A stretch of DNA of 64,000 nt, taken from NCBI RefSeq assembly GCF_027922265.1, contig NZ_BSFI01000004.1:186001-250000 (forward strand), given 5' to 3'. Shown here in pieces: positions 54,959 through 64,000 of the stretch (position 1 is its first letter; each line of letters opens with the position of its first letter). A model generated the notes under the pieces. The model was not told the origin of the DNA and made no database searches. It worked only from the letters and a program-made list of their open reading frames with translations. Source of the stretch: Hansschlegelia plantiphila. Lineage in GTDB: Bacteria > Pseudomonadota > Alphaproteobacteria > Rhizobiales > Methylopilaceae. The position numbers were made by a program, and so were the translations under genes.

Positions 54959-57610
54959 ATGAGCGGCGTCAACGAGATCCGGAAGACCTTCCTCGACTAT
55001 TTCGCGGGCGAGGGTCATCAGCCCGTGGCGTCCGGCCCGCTGGTGCCGCGCAACGACCCGACGCTGATGTTCACCAGCGCCGGCATGGTGCAGTTCAAGA
55101 ACCTGTTCACCGGGCTCGAGCGCAGGCCCTATTCGACCGCGACCACCGCACAGAAATGCCTGCGCGCCGGCGGCAAGCACAACGATCTCGACAATGTCGG
55201 CTACACCGCCCGGCATCACACCTTCTTCGAGATGCTCGGCAACTTCTCGTTCGGCGACTATTTCAAGGAGCGCGCGATCGAGCTCGCCTGGAACCTCGTC
55301 ACCAAGACGTTCGACCTGCCGAAGGATCGGCTGCTGGTCACCGTTTATGTCGACGACGACGAGGCCCACGCGCTCTGGAAGAAGATCGCCGGTTTCTCCG
55401 ACGACCGCATCATCCGCATCGCCTCGTCGGACAATTTCTGGGCGGCGGGCGACACCGGCCCCTGCGGGCCGTGCTCGGAAATCTTCTTCGACCAGGGCGA
55501 AGGGCTGGCCGGCGGCCCGCCCGGCAGCCCGGACGAGGACGGCGACCGGTTCCTGGAGTTCTGGAACCTGGTCTTCATGCAATATGATCAGGTCGCGCCC
55601 GGCGACCGGCGCGACCTGCCGCGGCCGTCGATCGACACCGGCATGGGGCTCGAGCGCATCTCTGCGATCCTGCAGGGCGTGCCGTCGAACTACGACACCG
55701 ACCTGTTCCGCAGCCTGATCGATGCGAGCGTCGAGGCGACCGGCGTATCGGCGGAGGGCGAGGCGCGCGCGTCGCACCGCGTGATCGCCGACCATCTTCG
55801 CGCGTCGAGCTTCCTGGTCGCCGAAGGGGTGCTGCCGTCGAACGAGGGCCGCGGCTATGTGCTCCGCCGCATCATGCGCCGCGCAATGCGCCACGCGCAG
55901 CTGCTGGGCGCGCGAGATCCGCTGCTGTGGCGGCTGGTGCCGTCGCTCATCCGCGAGATGGGCGCGGCGTACCCTGAGCTGGTGCGCGCCGAGGCGCTGA
56001 TCACCGAGACGCTGGAGCTTGAGGAGACGCGCTTCCGCGTGACGCTCGCGCGCGGCCTCGGGCTGCTCGAGGAAGCGGCGGAAGGTTTGAGCGAAGGCGA
56101 CAGGCTCGCCGGCGAGACCGCGTTCAAGCTCTACGACACCTTCGGCTTCCCGCTCGACCTCACGCAGGACGCGCTGCGCCCCCGCGGCGTCACGGTCGAC
56201 CTCGACGCCTTCAACGCGGCGATGGCCCGCCAGAAGGCGGAGGCGCGCGCCGCCTGGTCGGGCTCGGGCGAGGCCGCGACCGAGACCGTCTGGTTCGGCG
56301 TCCGCGAGCGCGCCGGCGCGACGGAGTTCCTCGGTTATGGCGTCGAGGAGGCCCAGGGCTCGGTCGTCGCCCTCGTCAAGGACGGGCTGGAGGTCGAGCG
56401 CCTCGCCGCCGGCGAGACCGGCCTGCTGGTCGTGAACCAGACGCCGTTCTACGGCGAATCCGGCGGCCAGGTCGGGGACGTCGGGCGGATGTCCGCGCCC
56501 GGCGTATCGATCACGGTGACCGACACGCAGAAGAAGCTCGGCGACCTCTATGTCCACGCGGTCGAGGTCACGGAGGGCGGCGTCTCCATCGGCGACGCGC
56601 TCGATCTCGTCGTCGACCACGCGCGCCGCCGTCGGGTGCGCGGCAACCATTCCGCGACGCATCTGCTGCACGAGGCGCTGCGCCTGACGCTTGGCGACCA
56701 TGTCGCGCAGAAGGGCTCGCTGGTCGCGCCCGACCGGCTGCGCTTCGACTTCAGCCACCCCAAGCCGATCGACGATTCCGACCTGACGAAGATCGAGACG
56801 ATCGCGAACGCCATCGTGCTGCAGAACGACCCCGTCACGACACGCGTGATGGGCATCGAGGAGGCGCGCAACTCTGGCGCACGCGCTTTGTTCGGCGAGA
56901 AATACGGCGACGAGGTCCGCGTCGTCTCGATGGGGCGGACCGAGGACGGCAAGCCCTATTCGATCGAGCTTTGCGGCGGCACCCATGTCGGGTCGACCGG
57001 CGAGATCGGCCCGATCACGATCGTCGGCGAGAGCGGGGTCGCATCCGGGGTTCGTCGCGTCGAGGCGCTGACAGGCGAGGCGGCGCGGCTGCATTTCGAA
57101 ATGCAGAACGCGCGCGTCGGCGAACTCGCCGCTTTGCTCAAGGCTCCGGAGGCGGACGTCGTCGCCCGCGTCGAGGCGCTGGTCGAGGAGCGCAAGCGGC
57201 TGGAGCGCGAACTCGTGGAGGCCCGCAAGAAGCTCGCCATGGGCGGCGGCGGGGCCGCGGACGGCGAGGCGACCCGCGAGATCGGCGGCGTGAAGCTGTT
57301 CGCCCGCACGGTCGAGGGCATCGAGATGAAGGATCTCAAGGGCCTCGTCGACGAAGCCAAGCGCTCGATGGGGTCGGGCGTCGCCGCGATCGTCGGCGTG
57401 ACCTCCGAGGGCAAGGCGGGCGTGGTGGTCGGCGTGACGCCGGACCTCGTCGCCAAGTTCAACGCGGTCGATCTGGTGCGCGCGGCCTCGGCGGCGCTCG
57501 GGGGCTCCGGCGGCGGCGGCAGGCCCGACATGGCCCAGGCCGGCGGCCCTGACGGCGGCAAGGCCGGCGAGGCCCTCGACGCGGTCGCCGCGCGGCTCGC
57601 CGCAGCCTGA
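54959..57610 (+). CDS. alaS: Alanyl-tRNA synthetase
   Basis: AlaRS charges tRNA-Ala. The 883-residue protein has the catalytic start ([40 protein letters not shown]), [25 protein letters not shown], the editing zinc motifs [11 protein letters not shown] and [13 protein letters not shown], and the C-Ala oligomerisation domain ending in [16 protein letters not shown]. The ATG at 54959 is preferred over a TTG 9 bases upstream. It follows recA by 177 bases. In several relatives icd lies close behind alaS; here an SDR/TetR pair sits between. Confidence 0.97.
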   Translation: MSGVNEIRKTFLDYFAGEGHQPVASGPLVPRNDPTLMFTSAGMVQFKNLFTGLERRPYSTATTAQKCLRAGGKHNDLDNVGYTARHHTFFEMLGNFSFGDYFKERAIELAWNLVTKTFDLPKDRLLVTVYVDDDEAHALWKKIAGFSDDRIIRIASSDNFWAAGDTGPCGPCSEIFFDQGEGLAGGPPGSPDEDGDRFLEFWNLVFMQYDQVAPGDRRDLPRPSIDTGMGLERISAILQGVPSNYDTDLFRSLIDASVEATGVSAEGEARASHRVIADHLRASSFLVAEGVLPSNEGRGYVLRRIMRRAMRHAQLLGARDPLLWRLVPSLIREMGAAYPELVRAEALITETLELEETRFRVTLARGLGLLEEAAEGLSEGDRLAGETAFKLYDTFGFPLDLTQDALRPRGVTVDLDAFNAAMARQKAEARAAWSGSGEAATETVWFGVRERAGATEFLGYGVEEAQGSVVALVKDGLEVERLAAGETGLLVVNQTPFYGESGGQVGDVGRMSAPGVSITVTDTQKKLGDLYVHAVEVTEGGVSIGDALDLVVDHARRRRVRGNHSATHLLHEALRLTLGDHVAQKGSLVAPDRLRFDFSHPKPIDDSDLTKIETIANAIVLQNDPVTTRVMGIEEARNSGARALFGEKYGDEVRVVSMGRTEDGKPYSIELCGGTHVGSTGEIGPITIVGESGVASGVRRVEALTGEAARLHFEMQNARVGELAALLKAPEADVVARVEALVEERKRLERELVEARKKLAMGGGGAADGEATREIGGVKLFARTVEGIEMKDLKGLVDEAKRSMGSGVAAIVGVTSEGKAGVVVGVTPDLVAKFNAVDLVRAASAALGGSGGGGRPDMAQAGGPDGGKAGEALDAVAARLAAA

Positions 57611-57613
57611 GGA

Positions 57614-58450
57614 TCAGTCGAAGTTGATCGAGCGGGAGAGGGTCTCCCAGCGCGCCATCTCGGCCTTCATCTGTCCGAGCTTGCCTTCGACCAGAGCCAG
57701 GGCGTCGTCGCCCAGATAGAGCCGGACGGGCGGTTCCTTGGCGTCGACCACCGTCAGCAGCGCCGCGGCGGCCTTCGCAGGGTCGCCCGGCTGACGCCCG
57801 CTCTTCGCCTGTCGCGCCGCGCGGATCGGGTCCATCACCGCGTCGTAGTCGGCGACGGCGCGGTCGCTGCGTACCATCGAGCGGCCGGCCCAATCTGTCC
57901 GGAACTGCCCGGGCGCCAGCGCCGTGACGCGCACGCCGAAGGAGGCGACTTCCTTGGCGAGCGCCTCGGAAATTCCCTCAAGGGCGAACTTGCTGCCGCA
58001 GTAATAGCTGATGCCCGGCATGGTGATGAAGCCGCCCATCGAGGTCACGTTCACGATGTGGCCTGAGCGGCGCTCGCGCATGCCGGGCAGGACGGCCTTG
58101 ATCATGGCCACCGCTCCGAAGACGTTCGCGTCGAACTGCCGGCGAAGCTCCTCGAGCGGCGATTCCTCCAGCGTCCCCTCGTGGCCGTAGCCCGCATTGT
58201 TGACGAGCACGTCGATCGGTCCGGCCGTCTGTTCCGCTTGCGCGACAGCGGCCGGTATCCTGTCGAAGTCGGTCACGTCGAGGAGCAAGGGGTGCGCCCG
58301 GTCGGAAGCTTCGGCGGCGAACGCCGCGCCGTCGTCGCTTTTCCGCACCGTGCCGACCACCCGATGACCGGCCTCGAGGGCGGCCGAGGCGAAGGCGGCG
58401 CCGAGGCCGGAGCTCACGCCGGTGATAAGAAAGGTTTTCTGATGGGCCAT
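57614..58450 (-). CDS. SDR-family oxidoreductase, TetR-linked
   Basis: This is a classical 278-residue short-chain dehydrogenase. The coenzyme motif is TGVSSGLGAAFASAALEAGH, followed by NNAGYGHEGTLEE, the catalytic serine in NVTSMGGFITMPG, and YYCGSKFALEGISEALAKE with the Tyr/Lys pair. DVTDFD is the usual adenine contact. Related proteins are annotated as oxidoreductases or SDRs with unknown substrates. It converges on alaS (3 bases between stops). Its start is 80 bases from a divergent TetR gene, and two palindromic sites lie between the genes, so TetR control is likely. Confidence 0.9.
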   Translation of the reverse strand: MAHQKTFLITGVSSGLGAAFASAALEAGHRVVGTVRKSDDGAAFAAEASDRAHPLLLDVTDFDRIPAAVAQAEQTAGPIDVLVNNAGYGHEGTLEESPLEELRRQFDANVFGAVAMIKAVLPGMRERRSGHIVNVTSMGGFITMPGISYYCGSKFALEGISEALAKEVASFGVRVTALAPGQFRTDWAGRSMVRSDRAVADYDAVMDPIRAARQAKSGRQPGDPAKAAAALLTVVDAKEPPVRLYLGDDALALVEGKLGQMKAEMARWETLSRSINFD

Positions 58451-58477
58451 CTCGAAGCTCCTGCTCGTTTGAAAAAA

Positions 58478-58491
58478 CATATCATGATATG
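58478..58491. promoter_or_regulatory. Palindromic operator 1 of the SDR/TetR pair
   Basis: CATATCATGATATG is a perfect 14-base palindrome lying 28 bases from the SDR start. With the next site it defines the consensus CATAT-N4-ATATG. Confidence 0.7.
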
Positions 58492-58496
58492 AATTG

Positions 58497-58510
58497 CATA
58501 TTGCAATATG
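58497..58510. promoter_or_regulatory. Palindromic operator 2 of the SDR/TetR pair
   Basis: CATATTGCAATATG is a second perfect 14-base palindrome with the same arms as operator 1; centres are 19 bases apart. It lies 19 bases before the TetR start, suggesting autoregulation by two adjacent dimers. Confidence 0.7.
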
Positions 58511-58529
58511 AAAATGGACGTCGCCGGCC

Positions 58530-59198
58530 ATGACAGCGAAGCGGAGCGTCACGCGATCCCTCAGGGACAGGAACAGGCTGGCGGCGCGCGAGGCGGTGCT
58601 CGACGCCGCCGAGCGGCTTCTGCAGTCCAGCGCGACGGCGGAATTCTCGATGCGGGCGCTGGCGGCGGAGGCGGGCGTGGGCTTCGTCACGCCGTTCAAT
58701 CACTTCGGGGGTAAGACCGCGATCATCCAGGCGCTTTCGGCGCGGGTGATCGGCCGCATGGCGGAGCGCTTCCGGAATGAGGCGCGCGAAGGCGACGACA
58801 TAGATCGCGTGCTGGCGATGAGCGGCGTCGCGAGCAGCCTGCTGCTGGAGCGCCCCGCGGTCTACAAGGCCGTGGTGGGGTCCCTGGGAATGGTCAGTCC
58901 TGCGCCGAGCGCGGTCTGGGCGCAGTCGCGCGAACTCTGGACGCTGGCCCTGGGGGATCTATCGGGCCTCGCCGCCGATCGCGACGTGGCGGTGGGGGCG
59001 CTGGCCGCCCAACTCGCCATCGGCTTTCGTGGATGTCTGTCGTTCTGGATCGCGGGCGAGATCACGGACGGCGATCTGGCGAAGGCCGCGGCAGCCTCGT
59101 CCGCGTCCGTGCTTCTGGGGTTCGCCGGAGCTGAGCGGCGCGGTCTTCTGCTCGAGACGATCGCCGCCGGCCCTGCGCCGGCGGCGGTCTCCGGCTAG
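58530..59198 (+). CDS. TetR/AcrR-family regulator
   Basis: This 222-residue repressor has the TetR DNA-binding start (LAAREAVLDAAERLLQSSAT, then FSMRALAAEAGVGFVTPFNH and FGGKTAIIQALSARVIGRMA). The ligand domain is C-terminal. It is divergent from the SDR gene with a pair of palindromes in the 79-base gap. Its usual function would be repression of that SDR and itself until a small lipophilic effector binds. It converges with icd, 4 bases apart. The ATG at 58530 is the only start that includes the whole HTH. Confidence 0.9.
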   Translation: MTAKRSVTRSLRDRNRLAAREAVLDAAERLLQSSATAEFSMRALAAEAGVGFVTPFNHFGGKTAIIQALSARVIGRMAERFRNEAREGDDIDRVLAMSGVASSLLLERPAVYKAVVGSLGMVSPAPSAVWAQSRELWTLALGDLSGLAADRDVAVGALAAQLAIGFRGCLSFWIAGEITDGDLAKAAAASSASVLLGFAGAERRGLLLETIAAGPAPAAVSG

Positions 59199-59202
59199 TC
59201 CC

Positions 59203-60414
59203 TCAGCCCATCGCCTTCTGCAGATTCTGGTCGACCTTGTCCAGGAAGCCCTCGGTGGTCAGCCAGCCCTGGGTGTCGCCGACAAGCAGGGCGAGGTCCT
59301 TGGTCATGAAGCCGCTCTCCACGGTCGCGACGCAGACCTTCTCCAGCGTCTCGGCGAAGCGCTTGAGCTCGGCGTTGTCGTCGAGCTTGGCGCGGTGGCC
59401 GAGGCCGCGGGTCCAGGCGAAGATCGAGGCGATCGAGTTGGTCGAGGTCGCCTTGCCCTTCTGATGCTCGCGGTAGTGCCGGGTGACGGTGCCGTGGGCG
59501 GCCTCCGCCTCCATGATCTTCCCGTCAGGGGTGGTGAGCACCGAGGTCATCAGTCCGAGCGAGCCGAAGCCCTGCGCCACCGTGTCGGACTGCACGTCGC
59601 CGTCATAGTTCTTGCAGGCCCAGACATAGCCGCCTGACCATTTCAGCGCCGAGGCCACCATGTCGTCGATCAGGCGGTGCTCGTACCAGATCTTGGCGTC
59701 CGCGAACTTCTGCTTGAACTCGGCCTCGTAGACCTCGGCGAAGATGTCCTTGAAGCGGCCGTCATAGGCCTTCAGGATCGTGTTCTTGGTGGACAGATAG
59801 ACCGGGAACCGGCGGTTGAGGCCGTAGTTCAGCGAGGCGCGCGCGAAGTCGCGGATCGAGTCGTCGAGGTTGTACATCGCCATCGCGACGCCGGCCGACG
59901 GCGCGTCGAACACCTCGTGCTCGATGGTCTGGCCGTCCTCGCCGACAAATTTGATCGTCAGCTTGCCCTTCCCCGGAAACCGGAAGTCGGTCGCGCGGTA
60001 CTGGTCGCCATAGGCGTGGCGGCCGACCACGATCGGCTGGGTCCAGCCCGGCACCAGCCGCGGCACGTTCTTCGCGATGATCGGCTCGCGGAAGATCACG
60101 CCGCCCAGGATGTTGCGGATCGTGCCGTTCGGCGAGCGCCACATCTTCTTGAGCTTGAACTCCTCGACGCGGGCCTCGTCGGGGGTGATCGTCGCGCATT
60201 TCACGCCGACGCCGACGCGTTTGATCGCCTCCGCCGCCTCAACGGTGATTTTATCGTCGGTGGCGTCGCGGCTCTCCATGCCGAGGTCGTAATATTCAAG
60301 GTCGAGGTCGAGATAGGGGTGGATCAGCTTGTCCTTGATGGCGGCCCAGATGATCCGCGTCATCTCGTCTCCGTCGAGCTCGACGACGGGGTTCGCGACC
60401 TTGATCTTCGGCAT
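59203..60414 (-). CDS. icd: NADP-dependent isocitrate dehydrogenase
   Basis: This is the cytosolic TCA-cycle enzyme that makes 2-oxoglutarate and NADPH. The 403-residue protein is of the eukaryote-like dimeric type common in Rhizobiales: [20 protein letters not shown] at the start, [36 protein letters not shown] for isocitrate binding, [20 protein letters not shown] for the metal site, and [17 protein letters not shown]. It starts with [13 protein letters not shown] and has a normal length. It converges on the TetR gene. Confidence 0.97.
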   Translation of the reverse strand: MPKIKVANPVVELDGDEMTRIIWAAIKDKLIHPYLDLDLEYYDLGMESRDATDDKITVEAAEAIKRVGVGVKCATITPDEARVEEFKLKKMWRSPNGTIRNILGGVIFREPIIAKNVPRLVPGWTQPIVVGRHAYGDQYRATDFRFPGKGKLTIKFVGEDGQTIEHEVFDAPSAGVAMAMYNLDDSIRDFARASLNYGLNRRFPVYLSTKNTILKAYDGRFKDIFAEVYEAEFKQKFADAKIWYEHRLIDDMVASALKWSGGYVWACKNYDGDVQSDTVAQGFGSLGLMTSVLTTPDGKIMEAEAAHGTVTRHYREHQKGKATSTNSIASIFAWTRGLGHRAKLDDNAELKRFAETLEKVCVATVESGFMTKDLALLVGDTQGWLTTEGFLDKVDQNLQKAMG

Positions 60415-60605
60415 GGGGCGGGCGGCCTTCCTCTGGGCTGGCGACGTCCGGCCGTCTTAGCATCGCGGCCTCGGAGGGCAAAGACGCGGGCCGCGCGGGC
60501 GCAGGGCTGTCTTGCATCGCGGCATATGGTTTCGCGGGCGCGGCGGCTTAACTGGGGCTCAGCCGCATGCGGGGGCGTGGCGGCTTCAACTCAGGGATAT
60601 CCGTC

Positions 60606-61817
60606 ATGACCGGCCTCGACGCCGCAATTCACAGCGCGCCGCGCGAGGGCGCGAGCCGCGCGGCGGTCCTTGCGGCGTCGGTCGCCTGCGGCGTGATCGT
60701 CGCGAACCTCTATTATTGCCAGCCGCTGGTCGACCTGATCGCGCGGGATCTCGCGATCGAGCCCACGGTCGCGAGCGCTGTCGTGGCGCTGACTCAGGTC
60801 GGCTACGCGATCGGTCTGATCGCGATCGCGCCGCTGGTCGACCTGTTCGAGAGTAGGCGGCTGCTCACCGTCACGCTCGGCGTCGCGGTCGTCGCGCTCG
60901 GGCTCGCCGCCGCGGCGCCGACGGGGGCGGCCTTCCTCGCCGCCTCGCTGCTGGTCGGCGTCTCGTCTGTCGCAGCCCAGATGCTGCTGCCCCTGGTCGC
61001 CGGCATGGAGCCTGAGGCGACGCGCGGACGTGTGGTCGGCACGATCATGAGCGGGCTGCTGTTCGGCATCCTGCTCGCGCGGCCCGTCGCCGGCGTCGTC
61101 GCCGACGCGTTCGGCTGGCGGGCGATGTTCGGGCTCTCCGCCGTGCTGATGGCGGTCACCGCGGTCGCGCTGCGCGCGGTGATCCCGTCGCGGAGGCCCG
61201 CGGGCGGCGTCGGCTACTTCGCCTTCGTCGGTTCGATGCTCGGCCTGCTGAAGGCCTATCCTACGCTGAGGCGCCGCGCGCTCTATCAGGCGGCGATGTT
61301 CGCGGCCTTCAGCATCTTCTGGACGGCGTCGCCGATGCAGCTCGCCTCCGTCCATGGCTGGTCGCACAGCATGATCGGCCTGTTCGCGCTCGCAGGCGCG
61401 GCAGGCGCGCTGATCGCCCCGGTCGCCGGGCGGTGGGCGGACGCCGGCCACACCCGCGCCGGCACGCTGATCGCGATCGCCTGCGCCGTGGCCGGTTTCG
61501 CAGGCGCCGCGCTCGACGGGAGCCTCGGCGGCGGCGCTCTTGGGATTGCGGCGCTGCTGTTCGGCGCGGTGGTGGTCGACATGGGCGTGCAGGCCAACAT
61601 GATCTTCGGCCAGCGCGCGATCTACGCGCTCGACCCGGCGGCCCGCGGGCGGCTGAATGGGCTCTACGTCGCCATCCTGTTCCTCGGCGGCGCGGTGGGG
61701 TCGGCGCTGACCAGCCCCGTGTTCGCGCATTTCGGCTGGGTCGGCGCGGCCGTGGTCGGCGCGGGCCTGCCTGCGCTCGCGCTGGTGGCGGCGGCGTTCG
61801 AGCAGGGCGAGGAATGA
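60606..61817 (+). CDS. MFS transporter (DHA1-like)
   Basis: This is a 403-residue MFS carrier with 12 helices: VLAASVACGVIVANLYYCQP at the start, a loop DLFESRRLLTVTLG, GRVVGTIMSGLLFGILLARP in helix 5, and a second half from about residue 205 (ALYQAAMFAAFSIFWTASPM). It is of the drug/metabolite H+ antiporter type and not close to the OxlT carriers elsewhere in the window. The ATG at 60606 has AGGG 9 bases upstream; another ATG 13 codons upstream would add a soluble segment. It is divergent from icd with a 191-base gap. Substrate unknown. Confidence 0.88.
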   Translation: MTGLDAAIHSAPREGASRAAVLAASVACGVIVANLYYCQPLVDLIARDLAIEPTVASAVVALTQVGYAIGLIAIAPLVDLFESRRLLTVTLGVAVVALGLAAAAPTGAAFLAASLLVGVSSVAAQMLLPLVAGMEPEATRGRVVGTIMSGLLFGILLARPVAGVVADAFGWRAMFGLSAVLMAVTAVALRAVIPSRRPAGGVGYFAFVGSMLGLLKAYPTLRRRALYQAAMFAAFSIFWTASPMQLASVHGWSHSMIGLFALAGAAGALIAPVAGRWADAGHTRAGTLIAIACAVAGFAGAALDGSLGGGALGIAALLFGAVVVDMGVQANMIFGQRAIYALDPAARGRLNGLYVAILFLGGAVGSALTSPVFAHFGWVGAAVVGAGLPALALVAAAFEQGEE

Positions 61818-61818
61818 G

Positions 61819-61860
61819 CAACCATAGATGTGTTCGTATCTGTAATTTACAACCATAGAT
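61819..61860. repeat. Direct repeat CAACCATAGAT in an AT-rich patch
   Basis: CAACCATAGAT occurs at 61819-61829 and again at 61850-61860, 31 bases apart (about three helical turns). The patch is unusually AT-rich for this window, starts inside the last codon of the MFS gene and ends 45 bases before the following gene. It looks like a binding region for that gene's promoter. Confidence 0.6.
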
Positions 61861-61904
61861 TTTAATGCATCATTCCCCCGGGCGTCGCGGAGAGGGGGAT
61901 GGGC

Positions 61905-63257
61905 ATGGCGGAGAAATCGATCGGCGACCGGATGCACGACCTCTGGGTCGCGCGTCGCACGGGCGAACTCGCCAAGGTCGGCCGGTTCGTCCTCTTCTAT
62001 TCCGCCTTCACGATCGCGGGCGTCGCGGGCTTCGCGCTGCAGGCGGCGGACTACGCCCAGTCGCTCAAGATGTTCGCGACCTTCTGCGCAGTGATGACCT
62101 GCTTGGCGGCGTTGGGCGGAGCGGCCGGCTTTCTGTTCGGCATACCGCGTCTCGCGGCGAAGCGGATCGTCGCCAAGGCCGAGGCGAGCGACTCCCGGCC
62201 CGCGGCGGAGGCCGCCGTCAGCGACCGTCTGTTCGACAGCAACAGCAATCTTGAAGACCTGTCGGACTGGCTGACCAAGATCATCGTGGGCGTCGGCCTG
62301 ATCCAGCTGAACGCGATCACCGCGAACCTCAACGCGTTCGGCGCCCAGTTCCAGGACATGTTCCGGGACATCGCGGGGGTCGGCCTCGTCGCCTGCCTCA
62401 CCGCCGTCACCGCGTTCGCGGTCGGCTTCCTCTACGTCTATCTGCTCACGCGGACGGAAGGGCTCTATCTGTTCACGCAGAGCGTGCGGGCCGCGGAGCG
62501 GCGGGACGAGGGCTTCTTCGCGGACGGGATCCAGTACAGCGGCGACATCTTCGCGACCCCGATCGAGAAGCTGCCGGATCTCGAGACGACCGGCCTGACG
62601 TCAGCCGACCGCCGTCTGCTCGACCGGGGGCGCGACGCGTTGGCGACCGCGGAGGATTACGCCGCTTGGGCGCTCGCCAAGGCGCGCGAGGGCGATCTGA
62701 CCTCCGCCGAGGCGGCGTGGCTCGCCGCGATCAGCCGCGACACCGAAAACCGGTCGATCTACCGGCGTCGGCTCGCCGAAATCCGTTTCGTGCAGAGCCG
62801 GCCGCGCGAGGCCTTCGCCGCCTTGAAGGACGGGATCAATCTGGCGACGAACGGAGAGGAGAAGGAGGCGCTGATGCGCGACGCTTTGCTGATCGCGTTG
62901 TACCTTCCGCCGCCGCAGGGCTTCATCGAGGCCAAGGCGCTGGCGGCGGCGCTGCTTGCGAGCCCGAAGTTCAGCGACGACGCGATGGTGCATCTCTGGG
63001 CGGCCGCCGCAATCGGCCAGCAGGCGCAACAGCTTCGCAACGCGCCGGGCGGCGCGACGGCGGACCTCGGGGAGCTGCGTGACGAGGCGCTGAAGCATAT
63101 CGCCGAGATCCGCCGCATCGAGCCGTCCGCGGACGGTCCCGCGCGAACGCTGCTTCGTCAGATCCTGGACCCGGCCAAGCATGGCGGCGAACCGTTCCAT
63201 GACGACCTGACGGCCTTCGCCGACGACCCGGTCTTCCGGAGCGCCGTCGAAGACTGA
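61905..63257 (+). CDS. Membrane protein with C-terminal helical repeats, unknown function
   Basis: I do not know a family name for this 450-residue protein. Four membrane helices are predicted: VGRFVLFYSAFTIAGVAGFA (25-44), FATFCAVMTCLAALGGAAGF (58-77), LTKIIVGVGLIQLNAITANL (123-142) and GLVACLTAVTAFAVGFLYVY (160-179). A conserved-looking segment SNLEDLSDWLTKIIVGVGLI joins helices 2 and 3. From about residue 200 to the end are repeated amphipathic helices that look like TPRs (AAWALAKAREGDLTSAEAAW; IYRRRLAEIRFVQSRPREAF). The ATG at 61905 suits the GAGAGGGGG site best; another ATG lies 6 bases upstream. Homologues with the NLE-SDWLTKIIVG element exist in scattered bacteria, to my memory without assigned function. 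No partner gene adjoins it. Confidence 0.75.
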   Translation: MAEKSIGDRMHDLWVARRTGELAKVGRFVLFYSAFTIAGVAGFALQAADYAQSLKMFATFCAVMTCLAALGGAAGFLFGIPRLAAKRIVAKAEASDSRPAAEAAVSDRLFDSNSNLEDLSDWLTKIIVGVGLIQLNAITANLNAFGAQFQDMFRDIAGVGLVACLTAVTAFAVGFLYVYLLTRTEGLYLFTQSVRAAERRDEGFFADGIQYSGDIFATPIEKLPDLETTGLTSADRRLLDRGRDALATAEDYAAWALAKAREGDLTSAEAAWLAAISRDTENRSIYRRRLAEIRFVQSRPREAFAALKDGINLATNGEEKEALMRDALLIALYLPPPQGFIEAKALAAALLASPKFSDDAMVHLWAAAAIGQQAQQLRNAPGGATADLGELRDEALKHIAEIRRIEPSADGPARTLLRQILDPAKHGGEPFHDDLTAFADDPVFRSAVED

Positions 63258-63340
63258 ACCGAGCCCCCGCGCTTCAGTCGCGGGGCTCCGGCGTGCTATG
63301 CGCTCGTCGCTCCCGACACGGCGGAGCGCATGGGCGACGC

Positions 63341-64000
63341 ATGGCTGGCACGGACCGCACCAAGATCGATCTCGCGGCGACGCTGCCGGCGGGCCCCGCG
63401 GTCGTGCTCGTCGAGCCGCAACTCGCCGAGAACGTCGGTTCGGTCGCGCGCGCCATGGCGAACTTCGCGCTCGCCGACCTGCGTGTGGTGCGCGCTCCCG
63501 GCCGCACCGAGGCGCAAGGGGCCCGCACCTTCGCCGCCGGCGCGCACCACGTGCTGGAGGCCGCGCGGCACTTCGACAGCGTCCCCGACGCCGTCGCCGA
63601 CTGCTCGCTGGTGCTCGCCACCACCGCGCGGGGGCGGGGGCAGGCCAAGCCCGTCGACGCGCCGGACGCCGCCGCCAGGCTGCTCGCCGGCCACATGGCG
63701 AGCGGCGAAAAGGCCGCGATCCTGTTCGGGCGCGAGCGCACCGGGCTCGAAAACGACGAGATCGCGCTCAGCCACCGGGTGGTGACGTTTCCGGTGAACC
63801 CCGCCTATGCGAGCCTGAACCTGGGGCAGGCGGTGCTGCTGATGGGCTATGAGTGGTTCAAGGCGGCGACCGCGGCGGAAGTCTTCGCCATGCCCACCCG
63901 CTCGCCGCCCGGCACCCATGCGGAGCTCGTCTCGCTGTTCGCCCATCTCGAGGGCGAGCTCGAGGAGGCCGGCTTCTTCCGCTCGACGGCCAAGCGCGCC
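63341..64000 (+). CDS. tRNA (Cm32/Um32) methyltransferase TrmJ-like, cut by window edge
   Basis: The open frame runs off the right edge after 220 codons. VVLVEPQLAENVGSVARAMA at the start, SLVLATTARGRGQ in the middle, and ILFGRERTGLENDEIALSH followed by NPAYASLNLGQAVLLMGYEW are the SPOUT methyltransferase motifs of the TrmJ/TrmH type, with the AdoMet-binding trefoil knot. It probably methylates position 32 in tRNA. The ATG at 63341 is the start; ATG at 63330 is in another frame. It follows the membrane/TPR gene by 83 bases. Confidence 0.9.
   Translation, partial: MAGTDRTKIDLAATLPAGPAVVLVEPQLAENVGSVARAMANFALADLRVVRAPGRTEAQGARTFAAGAHHVLEAARHFDSVPDAVADCSLVLATTARGRGQAKPVDAPDAAARLLAGHMASGEKAAILFGRERTGLENDEIALSHRVVTFPVNPAYASLNLGQAVLLMGYEWFKAATAAEVFAMPTRSPPGTHAELVSLFAHLEGELEEAGFFRSTAKRA

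Noticed and set aside
53450..57094. Very long minus-strand open frame (over 1200 codons) across recA and alaS
   Set aside because: It is antisense to two secure genes, rich in Arg/Ala/Asp typical of mirror frames in high-GC DNA, and shows no domain.

Overview
The window is high-GC DNA with dense, mostly short-spaced genes. Protein content points to an alphaproteobacterium of the Hyphomicrobiales (Rhizobiales). Supporting features are a CckA/RecA/AlaS/Icd block, a zinc-less DksA, HisZ paired with HisG, a CIRCE-controlled groESL operon, homospermidine synthase with a short ornithine decarboxylase, osmoregulated-glucan OpgG/OpgD proteins, two L,D-transpeptidases and NrsF-type control of an ECF sigma factor. 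I cannot name the genus; a methylotroph-like family such as Methylopilaceae is a guess. Both window edges cut a gene: homospermidine synthase on the left and a TrmJ-type tRNA methyltransferase on the right. I saw no rRNA, tRNA, CRISPR array, transposase or phage gene.

Layout. 0-4.2 kb: hss (partial), an OxlT-like MFS carrier divergent from a GntR regulator that has two DNA-binding domains, with two palindromes between them, then a MipA/OmpV outer-membrane protein. 4.2-12.6 kb: two OpgG/OpgD paralogues flank a CopA copper ATPase and a modABC molybdate importer. 12.7-16.2 kb: HxlR regulator and SDR enzyme, then a structured leader, ornithine/lysine decarboxylase and a GNAT. 16.3-17.5 kb: NrsF/SigF pair with a likely self-controlled promoter. 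17.6-20.3 kb: Pat-type acyl-CoA synthetase/acetyltransferase. 20.3-28.7 kb: lutCBA faces away from glcDE-DUF2585-secreted protein-glcF, making an oxidation locus for L-lactate and glycolate.

28.8-34 kb: mixed genes (DUF2076 protein, small acidic protein, single-domain response regulator, L,D-transpeptidase, GNAT, MarR, an unrecognised alpha/beta-hydrolase-like protein). 34-36.3 kb: groES-groEL with promoter, CIRCE and terminator. 36.3-41 kb: TauE/SafE exporter divergent from a LysR regulator, a second L,D-transpeptidase, a secreted protein and a dienelactone hydrolase. 41.2-45.1 kb: hisZG, a small protein and a second OxlT-like carrier. 45.1-45.8 kb: an AT-richer non-coding stretch. 45.8-50.5 kb: dksA, prolyl aminopeptidase, PQQ-type sugar dehydrogenase, fliO. 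50.5-64 kb: a CtrA-like box, cckA, recA with SOS-like site, alaS, an SDR/TetR pair with twin palindromic operators, icd, an MFS carrier, a membrane/TPR-like protein behind an AT-rich direct repeat, and trmJ.

Several units link across the window. The decarboxylase and hss are successive steps of homospermidine synthesis but lie about 14 kb apart. The CckA kinase gene shares its upstream region with fliO and a CtrA-type box, which fits control of flagellar genes by the CckA-ChpT-CtrA relay. No obviously foreign island is present. The least explained parts are the membrane/TPR-like gene at 61.9 kb, the tandem-HTH GntR regulator with its two palindromes, the two genes embedded in the glycolate oxidase operon, and a palindromic element flanked by a copy of the groEL 3' end.
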